From an uncultured Selenomonas sp. (GTDB taxonomy: Bacteria > Bacillota > Negativicutes > Selenomonadales > Selenomonadaceae): a DNA stretch of 64,000 bases. The position numbers were made by a program, and so were the translations under genes. Below, one piece after another: positions 39,338-47,954 of the stretch. Each line of letters starts with the position of its first letter. The first letter of the stretch is position 1. The notes below the pieces were generated by a model that saw only the letters and a program-made list of their open reading frames with translations, did no database searches and had not been told where the DNA came from. The stretch is from the NCBI GenBank assembly GCA_947167105.1, contig CAMVGU010000005.1, positions 62,001 to 126,000 of the forward strand, in the 5' to 3' direction.

Positions 39338-40876
39338 ATGATCGTGGACGAAGGTATGTTTAAGGAGCTTCAGGGAGTCCAGAAATTTATGGAACGGATC
39401 AAGCCTGTTACGAAGCTCCTGGACAATGATAAGCCCCACGAAGCCCTGGACAGGTTGCAGAAAATTCAGCGCCGCCGCTTGGTGCCGGAGCGGGAGCGTT
39501 GGTTGTTTTTGCTCTTCCAGGGCCTGTGCTATCGGGAAATCGGGGAGAAAGAGAAAAGTCAGGAATTGGTATTGGCTTCTGTAAACAGCAAGGAAGGGCA
39601 GCCGCTATTCATGCAGATGCGCACCTACAGCGGCATGATTTTTTATCTGTATGAGATGAACGATATCACAGATGCCCGCATGCGTGAGCTGTCCTTCGGC
39701 TTTAACAGCCTTTGCCGTGACATCAAGCAATTGCAGCACTCTAAAGCAGATCATGCACAGCATCAGAAGATACGCATCGGCTATCTGGCCAGCCGCTTCG
39801 ATGAAACGGTGCTGAGTTTCTTTGATGTGCAGCTGCTGGCCGCCTATGACCGCAGCCGTTTTGAGGTCTATTGCTATTGCTGTGAGCAGAATGAGGCAGA
39901 CAGAAGCCTCGCTTTCATCAAGGAGCAGATACAGGGGTTCTACGTTGCGCCATTTGGTGCCTATACGCCTCCTGCAGACGTGGCCGCTAGGATCAATGCT
40001 GATGGGATAGATATATTGTTTGATCTGGAAGGCCATACTGGCAGCGGCTTCGGTCTGGCTGTAGCCGCTTTCAAGCCTGCGCCGGTGCAGATCTGCGGCA
40101 TCGGCTTCATGGGGACGACCGGCCTTAGGGCCATGGATTATTTCCTAGGCGATCCATTTTGCGATCCGCCGGGCCTGAATGAGGAGGACTTTTGCGAGGA
40201 AATACTGCGCCTGCCCCATAGTCACTTTTGCTACACGCCCTCAGAGAGGGCCTTGCATGTGGAGAGGACATACCAGGCCAAGCAGCCCGGTGATAAATTG
40301 CTTCTTGCTTCCTTTGCCAATCTGCGCAAAGTGACCGATAGGCAAGTTGCCATCTGGATTGAAATCCTGCAACGCTTGCCGGAGGCGCAGCTGCTCCTGC
40401 GCAGTTCGGACAGCAATCGTCATATCATGGAAAAGGTGCGCCGGGACTTCCAGGCTCAGGGCATAGATATGAGCCGTTTGCTGTTTGAACTGCCGGACGG
40501 CTCATATCTGGACAGATACCAGGATGTGGATATCCTTCTGGATACATATCCCTATGTGGGCGGCGGTACGACCTGTGATGCGCTGTATATGGGGGTGCCG
40601 GTCATTTCCATGTATGGCCGCAGGCACGGCACGCGGTTTGGCTACAGTTTGCTGAAAAATACCGGCATTGAGGAGCTGGCAGTGGCCTCGGCGGAGGAAT
40701 ATGTGGAGAAAACGGTGGCCCTGGCCCGCGATACGGAACTGCTGGCGGCACTGCATCAAAGGATCCCGCAGATGTTCCGGCAATCCCCTGTGATGGATGC
40801 GGCAGGCTATATGCGTGATATACAGGCCGCTTACGAGGGTATTTGGCGAAAATGGCTGGAGGGAACATCTGAATGA
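39338..40876 (+). CDS. OGT-like (GT41) protein O-glycosyltransferase, copy 1
   Basis: 512 residues. After a helical N-terminal part (1-140) comes a GT-B catalytic region related to O-GlcNAc transferase: IRIGYLASRF, FDLEGHTGSG, AFKPAPVQICGIGFMGTTG, LLASFANLRKVTDRQV, and the donor-binding PYVGGGTTCDALYMGVPVIS followed by HGTRFGYSLL. GT41 enzymes modify Ser/Thr (or Asn) of proteins in the cytosol. The usual OGT histidine in the first motif is not obvious. Its end overlaps copy 2 by 4 nt. Ends with SPVMDAAGYMRDIQ, shared by all three copies. Confidence 0.85.
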   Translation: MIVDEGMFKELQGVQKFMERIKPVTKLLDNDKPHEALDRLQKIQRRRLVPERERWLFLLFQGLCYREIGEKEKSQELVLASVNSKEGQPLFMQMRTYSGMIFYLYEMNDITDARMRELSFGFNSLCRDIKQLQHSKADHAQHQKIRIGYLASRFDETVLSFFDVQLLAAYDRSRFEVYCYCCEQNEADRSLAFIKEQIQGFYVAPFGAYTPPADVAARINADGIDILFDLEGHTGSGFGLAVAAFKPAPVQICGIGFMGTTGLRAMDYFLGDPFCDPPGLNEEDFCEEILRLPHSHFCYTPSERALHVERTYQAKQPGDKLLLASFANLRKVTDRQVAIWIEILQRLPEAQLLLRSSDSNRHIMEKVRRDFQAQGIDMSRLLFELPDGSYLDRYQDVDILLDTYPYVGGGTTCDALYMGVPVISMYGRRHGTRFGYSLLKNTGIEELAVASAEEYVEKTVALARDTELLAALHQRIPQMFRQSPVMDAAGYMRDIQAAYEGIWRKWLEGTSE

Positions 40877-42375
40877 ATAAGGAGGATTTTGACAAGGGGC
40901 TGGAAATTGTTGAGAAATTCTTTCGGGAAGGTATGCCGGAACTGGCCCGTGATAAGCTGGAATTTTTGGTGAGTAGGCATCAGGTGGCACAGGAGGATAT
41001 CTGGTATATAGAGGAACTGCGTGCCAAGATAGCGATGGATCTGGGCAATCCGGCAGAAGCACAGGCTCGTTGCTGGGCCTCTGTGAACAGTCCCGCAGGC
41101 CAGATTATGCCCCGCCAGCAGTATAACTACAGCAATTACCTGTTTCTGCAGAATTACTCCATCCAGGATTCGGATGAAAAACGCCGGCAGGATGCCTTCC
41201 GTTATCATGATTTTGAGCAGGCATTGGTGCCTTTCCGGCATGAGGTTGCCAGGCACAGGAAACACAAGAAAATACGCATAGGCTATCTGGCCCCGGAATT
41301 CGTTGATGGAGTAGTCAGCCAGTTTGCTGTCCAGTTGCTGGGTAGTTATGACAGGACACGTTTTGAGGTGTATTGTTACTCTGTTTGCGCCAAGAAGGAT
41401 GACTTTACCAAGGTAGTCCAGGGCTGGGTCGATGGCTGGCATCAGCAGGAAGAGGGGCAGGGGATAGATCCCCGTTCATTTGCGGAAAAGGTTTATGAGG
41501 ATGAAATTGATATCCTGTTTGACCTTTCCGGGCATACAGCAGGGGGACTGACCGTGCAGGTGGCGGCATATCAGCCGGCTCCGGTGCAGTTTACCGGTAT
41601 CGGCTATATGGGGACGACAGGCTTGAGGCGCAGTGCTTACTTCCTGGGGGATCCCTATTGCGATCCTGTGGGAGAGAGCGAAGGGGATTTCAGCGAAACG
41701 CTGCTGCGTATGCCACGGAGCCATTTCTGCTATACACCATCCGAGCATGCCTACCATCTTGAGCCAAGGTATAAGGCCAAAGCGGCGGGAGAAGGCATAG
41801 TCTTTGGCAGCTTCAATAACATGCTGAAGGTGAACACGGAAGTATTGCGGGCCTGGTCGGAAATCCTGAAACGTGTGCCCGGTTCGCGCTTGTTGCTGAA
41901 GTCATCTGGCTGGCGCAGCCCTTATGCCCAAAAGGCTTTCAGGCAGACAGCCCAGGCGGCAGGCATTAGCCCGGAGCGGATTTCACTGGAACCGTCAGAT
42001 CCTTTTTATATGGAGCGCTACAACGCTGTGGATATTGCGCTGGACACATTTCCCTATGTAGGCGGCGGTACGACCTGCGATGCCCTGTATATGGGAGTGC
42101 CGGTGGTGTCCCTCTACGGAGCCAGGCACGGGACGCGATTCGGTTTCAGCCTGCTGGCAAATACCGGCGTAGCCGAGCTGGCCGCGGCCAGCGTGGATGA
42201 GTACATAGAGCGGGCAGCAGCGCTGGCTCAGGACAGGGAACTTCTGGCCGGCTTGCATGACCATTTGCCTGGTATGTTCCGCAGCTCACCGGTGATGGAC
42301 GCAGCGGGCTACATGCGCGATATTCAGGCATTGTATGAGTGTATCTGGCGTAAATGGCTGGAAGAAGGGGCGTAA
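40873..42375 (+). CDS. OGT-like (GT41) protein O-glycosyltransferase, copy 2
   Basis: 500 residues, paralogue of copies 1 and 3, most divergent in the N-terminal 130 residues. Catalytic region: IRIGYLAPEF, FDLSGHTAGG, AYQPAPVQFTGIGYMGTTG, FGSFNNMLKVNTEVL, PYVGGGTTCDALYMGVPVVS and HGTRFGFSLL. The FGSFNN segment is closer to classical OGT than in the other copies. It starts at ATGA, overlapping copy 1. A 101-bp gap without a gene follows. Confidence 0.85.
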   Translation: MNKEDFDKGLEIVEKFFREGMPELARDKLEFLVSRHQVAQEDIWYIEELRAKIAMDLGNPAEAQARCWASVNSPAGQIMPRQQYNYSNYLFLQNYSIQDSDEKRRQDAFRYHDFEQALVPFRHEVARHRKHKKIRIGYLAPEFVDGVVSQFAVQLLGSYDRTRFEVYCYSVCAKKDDFTKVVQGWVDGWHQQEEGQGIDPRSFAEKVYEDEIDILFDLSGHTAGGLTVQVAAYQPAPVQFTGIGYMGTTGLRRSAYFLGDPYCDPVGESEGDFSETLLRMPRSHFCYTPSEHAYHLEPRYKAKAAGEGIVFGSFNNMLKVNTEVLRAWSEILKRVPGSRLLLKSSGWRSPYAQKAFRQTAQAAGISPERISLEPSDPFYMERYNAVDIALDTFPYVGGGTTCDALYMGVPVVSLYGARHGTRFGFSLLANTGVAELAAASVDEYIERAAALAQDRELLAGLHDHLPGMFRSSPVMDAAGYMRDIQALYECIWRKWLEEGA

Positions 42376-42476
42376 AGAAGGATTTTTCTTGCTGAGTGTG
42401 GAACTACTGTATTTTAGAAAAAGAAATTTTTTAGACTGGAAAGTTGGTTGGCAACTGGCGCTAAGGAGCGGGGACG

Positions 42477-43436
42477 ATGCTTGAGAAGATGCCGCTTGTT
42501 TCTGTGATGATACCGGCATACCGTCGGCCGGATTATTGTGAGCTGGCCGTGATGAGCGCTTTGCGTCAGGATTATCCTGCCTTGGAGGTCATAGTCTGTG
42601 ACAACAGCCCGGAGGAGGATACGGCAGAACGCCTGCGGCCTTATTCCAGCGATAAGAGGTTTCGTTATGTGCGAAATCGTGAAGCCCATAGCAAGGCGGA
42701 TAACTTCCGCCCTTTTGAATCCCTGGCGCAAGGGGAATACCTGCAGTGGCTGATGGACGATGACCTGCTGTACCCGGGCAAGATCTCTCAGATGGCAGAG
42801 GTTTTGCGCTCCCATCCGGATGTGTCTCTGGTCACGTCCAACAGACAGTTTATAGACGAGGCAGGCAGGAAAGTGCCAAGGAGCGACAGCCTTCGGGATG
42901 TGCCGGAGCCCTGCGGGGTCATAGATGGAGCGGAACTGGGGCGCACAATGCTGATGGATGTACAGAATTATATTGGCGAACCTTCAGCAGTGCTCTTCCG
43001 TCGCAAGGATTTGCAGCACCATTATTGGTGTGCCGATTGCCGCGGATACACGGTCATTTCCGATGTGGCAATGTGGCTGGAACTTCTGGAAAAGGGCAGC
43101 TGCGTCGTATTTAAGCAGCCATTGTCTGCCTATAGGCGCCATGCCAGGCAGGAAGGGCAGCAGGCGGAGGTGGTACTCCTTTCCCGTCTGGAATGGTTGC
43201 AGTTAGGGGAGGAGTATTATGGTAGGCATATTTTCCTGCGTCAGCCGGATGAATATGCCCAAATGCTCGGGCGCATGCTCAAAGAGTGCGATGATTGCCT
43301 GCAAGGGGAAAGGGCATTGGCTCCCGGGGCCTCAGACCAGGCATATCAGGCATACATTGCAGGCATGAAACTAGCCAGGCAACGGCTGGAAATACTGAAA
43401 GGCGAAGCCGGTACGGAGGTGAGAGTTGATGGATGA
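42477..43436 (+). CDS. GT2-family glycosyltransferase
   Basis: 319-residue single-domain GT-A enzyme. VSVMIPAYRRPDYCELAV, then the CDNSPEEDT nucleotide loop and WLMDDDLLYPG with the DDD metal motif are intact. The C-terminal ~90 residues are helical. No membrane segment, so it probably works on a cytosolic protein or sugar acceptor, like its neighbours. It overlaps the third GT41 gene by 8 nt. Confidence 0.85.
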   Translation: MLEKMPLVSVMIPAYRRPDYCELAVMSALRQDYPALEVIVCDNSPEEDTAERLRPYSSDKRFRYVRNREAHSKADNFRPFESLAQGEYLQWLMDDDLLYPGKISQMAEVLRSHPDVSLVTSNRQFIDEAGRKVPRSDSLRDVPEPCGVIDGAELGRTMLMDVQNYIGEPSAVLFRRKDLQHHYWCADCRGYTVISDVAMWLELLEKGSCVVFKQPLSAYRRHARQEGQQAEVVLLSRLEWLQLGEEYYGRHIFLRQPDEYAQMLGRMLKECDDCLQGERALAPGASDQAYQAYIAGMKLARQRLEILKGEAGTEVRVDG

Positions 43437-44955
43437 GGCGGCTTGGCAGGAACGGGTAGCTCATATCCAGGCAACTCATGATAAGCTTTATCCCGTCTCA
43501 AAATTGCTGCAGGACGGGGAAGTTCAAATGGCTATGGACAGATTGAATTATTTAGCCAGCCGGGAGGTGGTCTCCCTTGAGGATCGCTGGCTGGTATATC
43601 AGTACAGAGCCATGTGCTATCGCGAAATGGGTGAGAAAGACAAATGCCTCGCATGCCTTTGGGAGTCCGTGCACAGCCTGGAAGGACAGCCCTTGTTTGC
43701 CCAGAAGAAAGCATATGGACTGTTGATTTTTATGCTGTATGAAATTGGTGTTCCGGATTTGCAGCTGCGCAATATATCCTTCGGCTTCGAGGCAGTCAAC
43801 CGCCAGGCACAGTGGTATGTGCACGACAAGGCAAGCCATAGCAGGCATGAGAAGATAAGGATTGGCTACATTGCCACTCATTTCAATGAAAATGTCATCA
43901 GCTGGTTTGCCATACAGCTCTTGGCAGCCTACGACAGGAGCCGCTTCGAAGTCTACTGCTATTGCTATGAGAAGGAAAGGACGGACAAGGTTGCGCTCTT
44001 CATAGGCTCGCATGTGAAGAAATTCTATATGGCACCTTATGATTTGCATACGCCGCCGGATATAATGGCGCATCAGATTTATGAAGATGGCATTGATATT
44101 CTGTTTGATTTGATGGGCCATGCCGAGAAGAGCCTGGGTCTGATGGCGGCTGCCTTTAAGCCTGCTCCGGTGCAAATAACGGGCATCGGTTTCATGGGGA
44201 CGAGCGGCCTGTCGGCTGTGGATTATTTTCTGGGGGATGTTTATTGCGACCCCGAAGGGCTGAATGAGGAGGATTTCCGGGAGGAAATCCTGAGGCTGCC
44301 TCATTCCCATTTCTGCTATACGCCCTCTGAGCGTGCTTTGCAGGTTGGCCGCAGCTATCGGCCCAAGCGGCAGGGCGAGGAAATCCTGCTTGCGTCCTTT
44401 GCCAATGTACGCAAGCTGACGCCACAGATTATCGGGCTGTGGTCACGCATCTTGCGAAGATTGCCCCAGGCCCGCTTCTTGATACGCTCTTCGGGAACCA
44501 TTAACAGTTTTTATTTGCGCAGGATCAAGAATGAGTTTTATGAGCAAGGCATCACTCAGGAACGCTTGATGTTTGAGAATCCCGACCTGGATTATTACGA
44601 TCGTTATGTGGATGTGGATTTGTTGCTGGATAGCTATCCCTATGTGGGCGGAGCTACTACATGTGATGCGCTCTATATGGGGGTGCCGATGATTTCCCTG
44701 TACGGAAACAGGCATGGAACCAGGTTCGGCTACAGTTTGCTGATGAATACCGGCCTGGAGGAACTAACGGCAAAAAATGAAGATGAATATGTTGAGAAAG
44801 CTGTAGCCCTGGCCAATGATACGGAACTGCTGGCTGCCTTGCATGAGCAGATACCTCAGATGTTCCGAAGATCACCCGTGATGGACGCAGCGGGCTACCT
44901 GCAGGATGTGCAGGCTCTGTATGAGCGCATCTGGCAGCGCTGGCTCAGCGATTGA
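43429..44955 (+). CDS. OGT-like (GT41) protein O-glycosyltransferase, copy 3
   Basis: 508 residues, closest to copy 1 throughout, including the helical N-terminal part (SKLLQDGEVQMAMDRLNYLA and CYREMGEKDKC). Catalytic motifs: IRIGYIATHF, FDLMGHAEKS, AFKPAPVQITGIGFMGTSG, PYVGGATTCDALYMGVPMIS, HGTRFGYSLL. The ATG at 43429 has GGAGG at better spacing than the TTG three bases before it. Three copies separated by one GT2 gene point to tandem duplication. Confidence 0.85.
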   Translation: MDEAAWQERVAHIQATHDKLYPVSKLLQDGEVQMAMDRLNYLASREVVSLEDRWLVYQYRAMCYREMGEKDKCLACLWESVHSLEGQPLFAQKKAYGLLIFMLYEIGVPDLQLRNISFGFEAVNRQAQWYVHDKASHSRHEKIRIGYIATHFNENVISWFAIQLLAAYDRSRFEVYCYCYEKERTDKVALFIGSHVKKFYMAPYDLHTPPDIMAHQIYEDGIDILFDLMGHAEKSLGLMAAAFKPAPVQITGIGFMGTSGLSAVDYFLGDVYCDPEGLNEEDFREEILRLPHSHFCYTPSERALQVGRSYRPKRQGEEILLASFANVRKLTPQIIGLWSRILRRLPQARFLIRSSGTINSFYLRRIKNEFYEQGITQERLMFENPDLDYYDRYVDVDLLLDSYPYVGGATTCDALYMGVPMISLYGNRHGTRFGYSLLMNTGLEELTAKNEDEYVEKAVALANDTELLAALHEQIPQMFRRSPVMDAAGYLQDVQALYERIWQRWLSD

Positions 44956-44974
44956 TTCAGGGAGGAAATAGGCT

Positions 44975-47134
44975 GTGAATGATAAGAAAATCATGTTTGT
45001 CGTACATAGACAGAGCAAGGAAAGCTATTACTCTTTCCTGCAATCCCTCTCGGAGCTGATTGCACCAGATGGCTTTATGATCAAGGCCACTTATTGGGGC
45101 GGGGACTCGCCTTACAAAACCTTGGGTGAAATCAGCAATTCCATATATCTGCAGACAGATGCCAGGTACAAGATTTATGTGGATGACCGCATTCAGTTCC
45201 TGAAAAAGGATTTCCTGATGGATTTGCTGTATTTGTTCCAGTCCAATAGCGACTTGGGGCTGATAGGGGTATGCGGTGGCAACAGATTGACCCGGAGCGG
45301 CTTCGTGCATGAGAGCGAAGAGGTCTTTGGTGGCATGGGGGCCATTTGCCAGGATGGGCATATTGAGGAATTGCGCTTTGGCGTGCCTTCGGAACCCATT
45401 GTGCATGTCCAGGCTGTTACAGATACCCTCATAGCCGCCCAGTGGGGCATATTGCTGAGGCCGAATTTCCAGGCTGCACATGTAGGCGAAGTCTTTGCGC
45501 TGGAGACCTGGCAACAGGGATTTAAGGTTGCCGTACCGTATCAGGAGCAGCTATGGTGCGCCTTGCCGGCGGATTTGCTGCCTGAGCAGGACAATGAGCA
45601 GGATGCGTCTGATTTCCGTAAGTATTACGCTCCTTATCTGGAGTCCGGTTATCAGCCGGACAGGCTGTTTTTTTCCTTTGCTGCGGATGCACGGCTGGGG
45701 GAGGATTTTTACTGCTTGCACCCTGAACGGGTCTGTATTGCCGGGGCAACGGAAATTGGCAGGCATGTGAGCCTCAGGAATACGGCAGATGCGTGGATAA
45801 AAATGGGTGAGCGCGTAAAACTGGCAGACCATGTCATTTTGGAGACCAAGGGCGGCATCGAACTGGCCAGTGATGTGGCTCTGGGCAATCACGTGACGTT
45901 GCTGTCTCAGGATTCGCCGAAGCAAAGGCTCTTTCGGATGCCCCAGGTCAGCGCCAATGACTCGAAGACAGTCGTGGAGCGAGGTGCGTTGATAGAAACA
46001 GGGGCTGTCCTGTATAGCGGCGTACGCATAGGGCGCGGCAGCCGCATATTGCCGCATAGCGTGGTGATGGATGACATTCCTGATTATTGCGTGGCCGGCG
46101 GTAATCCCGCCTGGGTAGTGCAGGCCTTTGACAAGCGGACACGGCAGTATGTGGACGTGAAGGATGAGCAGGAGTTGCAGCGCATCTTGCAGGGCCGCAA
46201 GGAGGGCAGGCCGATATTTACGGTCGGCATACCCACTTATAACCGCAGCTATTACTTGCGCCGCACCCTTGGCATTGTGCTTTCCCAGCTTGGCAATGAT
46301 GACCTGGTGGAAGTGCTGGTATCAGATAACGCTTCCCCTGATGATACGCAGGCAGTCTGCGAAGAATTCTCCGGACGTTATGCGAACTTCCGCTATACGC
46401 GCAACGACCATAACATCGGAGCCGATAACGTGTATCAGGTCTATAGGGTTGCCAAGGGAGACTTTGTGCTTTCCATGGGGGATGATGATTATCTCAATGA
46501 CCGGGTGTTCTGCATGATCCTGGAGGCGCTTGTGCTACATCCTGAGACCAGTATCCTCTGCCTGCGGCGTGTGGATTTGGATGGCTACAAACTTACGGAG
46601 GAAAGCGGACTGGACTGCTTCATGCGCAAGATGTCCACGCAATGCACATTTATTTCCATGCTGGTGTTTCGGCGGGATTATTTGCTCGAAGCGATGTCCA
46701 GGGCGAGGTTCAAGGGGTCGCAACTCTCGCAGATGGAATATGAAGCCCTGATTCTGACAGAGCACCCCAGGTTTATGTGCCTGGAAGGCAAGATGCTGGT
46801 CCTGTGGTCAGGAGAAGCGGCCAATACACTGTGCGCACCGAGAAAGCCGGAAGAATTGCCGGGCTTTGCCGATATGTTCCTGCGCCAGTATCTGGATATT
46901 TTGCTGACCTTTGAGGCTTACGGCGTGAAACGCAAAACCATCTCCGATGAGAAATATCGTGTTATGGAGATGGTGCTTCATCACTATAAGCTAATTCATT
47001 CCGGGCAAAAGGGAGACTACAGGATTGATGAGGATGCCTTGGCTATGTATGACAAGTATTACGCTGATGAGCCATATTATGAGAAAATGAGGCAGCAACT
47101 GCAGGAACTTTTGCAAAGCATAGGCATGGCGTGA
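44975..47134 (+). CDS. StrF-like glycosyltransferase / hexapeptide acyltransferase / GT2 fusion protein
   Basis: 719 residues in three parts. Residues 1-200 resemble the StrF-type GT2 domain (YKIYVDDRIQFLKKDFL, LGLIGVCGG). Residues 250-385 form a left-handed beta-helix with hexapeptide repeats (VCIAGATEIGRHVSL, HVILETKGGIELASDVALGN) ending IPDYCVAGGNPAWVVQ, the signature of WbbJ/MaA-type O-acetyltransferases. Residues 405-640 are a canonical GT2 domain (TVGIPTYNRSYYLRRTL, VSDNASPDD, MGDDDYLND). One polypeptide could thus add a sugar and acetylate it. Starts at GTG 44975 behind GGAGG. Confidence 0.78.
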   Translation: MNDKKIMFVVHRQSKESYYSFLQSLSELIAPDGFMIKATYWGGDSPYKTLGEISNSIYLQTDARYKIYVDDRIQFLKKDFLMDLLYLFQSNSDLGLIGVCGGNRLTRSGFVHESEEVFGGMGAICQDGHIEELRFGVPSEPIVHVQAVTDTLIAAQWGILLRPNFQAAHVGEVFALETWQQGFKVAVPYQEQLWCALPADLLPEQDNEQDASDFRKYYAPYLESGYQPDRLFFSFAADARLGEDFYCLHPERVCIAGATEIGRHVSLRNTADAWIKMGERVKLADHVILETKGGIELASDVALGNHVTLLSQDSPKQRLFRMPQVSANDSKTVVERGALIETGAVLYSGVRIGRGSRILPHSVVMDDIPDYCVAGGNPAWVVQAFDKRTRQYVDVKDEQELQRILQGRKEGRPIFTVGIPTYNRSYYLRRTLGIVLSQLGNDDLVEVLVSDNASPDDTQAVCEEFSGRYANFRYTRNDHNIGADNVYQVYRVAKGDFVLSMGDDDYLNDRVFCMILEALVLHPETSILCLRRVDLDGYKLTEESGLDCFMRKMSTQCTFISMLVFRRDYLLEAMSRARFKGSQLSQMEYEALILTEHPRFMCLEGKMLVLWSGEAANTLCAPRKPEELPGFADMFLRQYLDILLTFEAYGVKRKTISDEKYRVMEMVLHHYKLIHSGQKGDYRIDEDALAMYDKYYADEPYYEKMRQQLQELLQSIGMA

Positions 47135-47176
47135 ATAATGAGGGGGATAGGCCGGCCAAGAGACCCGGCATGAAAA

Positions 47177-47953
47177 ATGAAGACAGTTTTGCTGGCCGGT
47201 GGCTATGGCACCAGGCTATCTGAGGAAACAGAGTTGAAGCCCAAGCCGATGGTTGAAATCGGCGGTATGCCCATACTCTGGCATATCATGAAATGCTATT
47301 CCCATTATGGCTTCAATGACTTTATTATCTGTGCTGGCTATAAGCAGCATATGGTCAAAGAGTGGTTTGCGGATTATTTCCTGCATACATCGGATGTGAC
47401 CTTCGATTTTACCCAGGGCAGCAACATGATTATTCATGACCAGCATACAGAGCCATGGAAGGTCACTGTGGTAGACACGGGCAGGAAAACGATGACCGGC
47501 GGTCGCGTCGCCCGCGTACGCAGGTATCTGGATGGGGAAACCTTCATGCTTACCTATGGCGATGGCGTTTGCGATGTTGATATTGCCAAGCTGGTAGAAT
47601 TCCATAAGCAGCATGGCAAAACAGCAACTCTGACTTCTGTGAAGCAGAAGCAGCAGAAGGGCGTGCTCGATATAGATGTAGAGGGGGCAGTGCATTCATT
47701 CCGCGAAAAGAATGAAGGGGATGGTGCTCCTATCAATGCAGGCTTTATGGTGATGGAACCGGAGATATTTGATTATATAGATGGCGATGGATGCAGCTTG
47801 GAACAGGAGCCGCTTTCACGCCTGGCTGAAAAAGGCGAGCTGATGAGTTACAGGCATACTGGCTTCTGGCAATGCATGGACACGTTGCGCGAGAAGCAGA
47901 TGCTGGAAAACCTGTGGCAAACGGGGCAGGCACCGTGGAAAGTATGGGCGTAG
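47177..47953 (+). CDS. rfbF: Glucose-1-phosphate cytidylyltransferase
   Basis: 258 residues. Makes CDP-glucose from CTP and glucose 1-phosphate, the first step to CDP-3,6-dideoxyhexoses. The nucleotide loop LAGGYGTRLSEETELKPKPM, the GGMPILWHIMKCYSHYG segment, LTYGDGVCDVDI and the late HTGFWQCMDTLREK are typical. The next pathway enzymes are 12-14 kb downstream (59555 and 60892), with many modifying genes between. No good Shine-Dalgarno is seen. Confidence 0.92.
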   Translation: MKTVLLAGGYGTRLSEETELKPKPMVEIGGMPILWHIMKCYSHYGFNDFIICAGYKQHMVKEWFADYFLHTSDVTFDFTQGSNMIIHDQHTEPWKVTVVDTGRKTMTGGRVARVRRYLDGETFMLTYGDGVCDVDIAKLVEFHKQHGKTATLTSVKQKQQKGVLDIDVEGAVHSFREKNEGDGAPINAGFMVMEPEIFDYIDGDGCSLEQEPLSRLAEKGELMSYRHTGFWQCMDTLREKQMLENLWQTGQAPWKVWA

Positions 47954-47954
47954 A

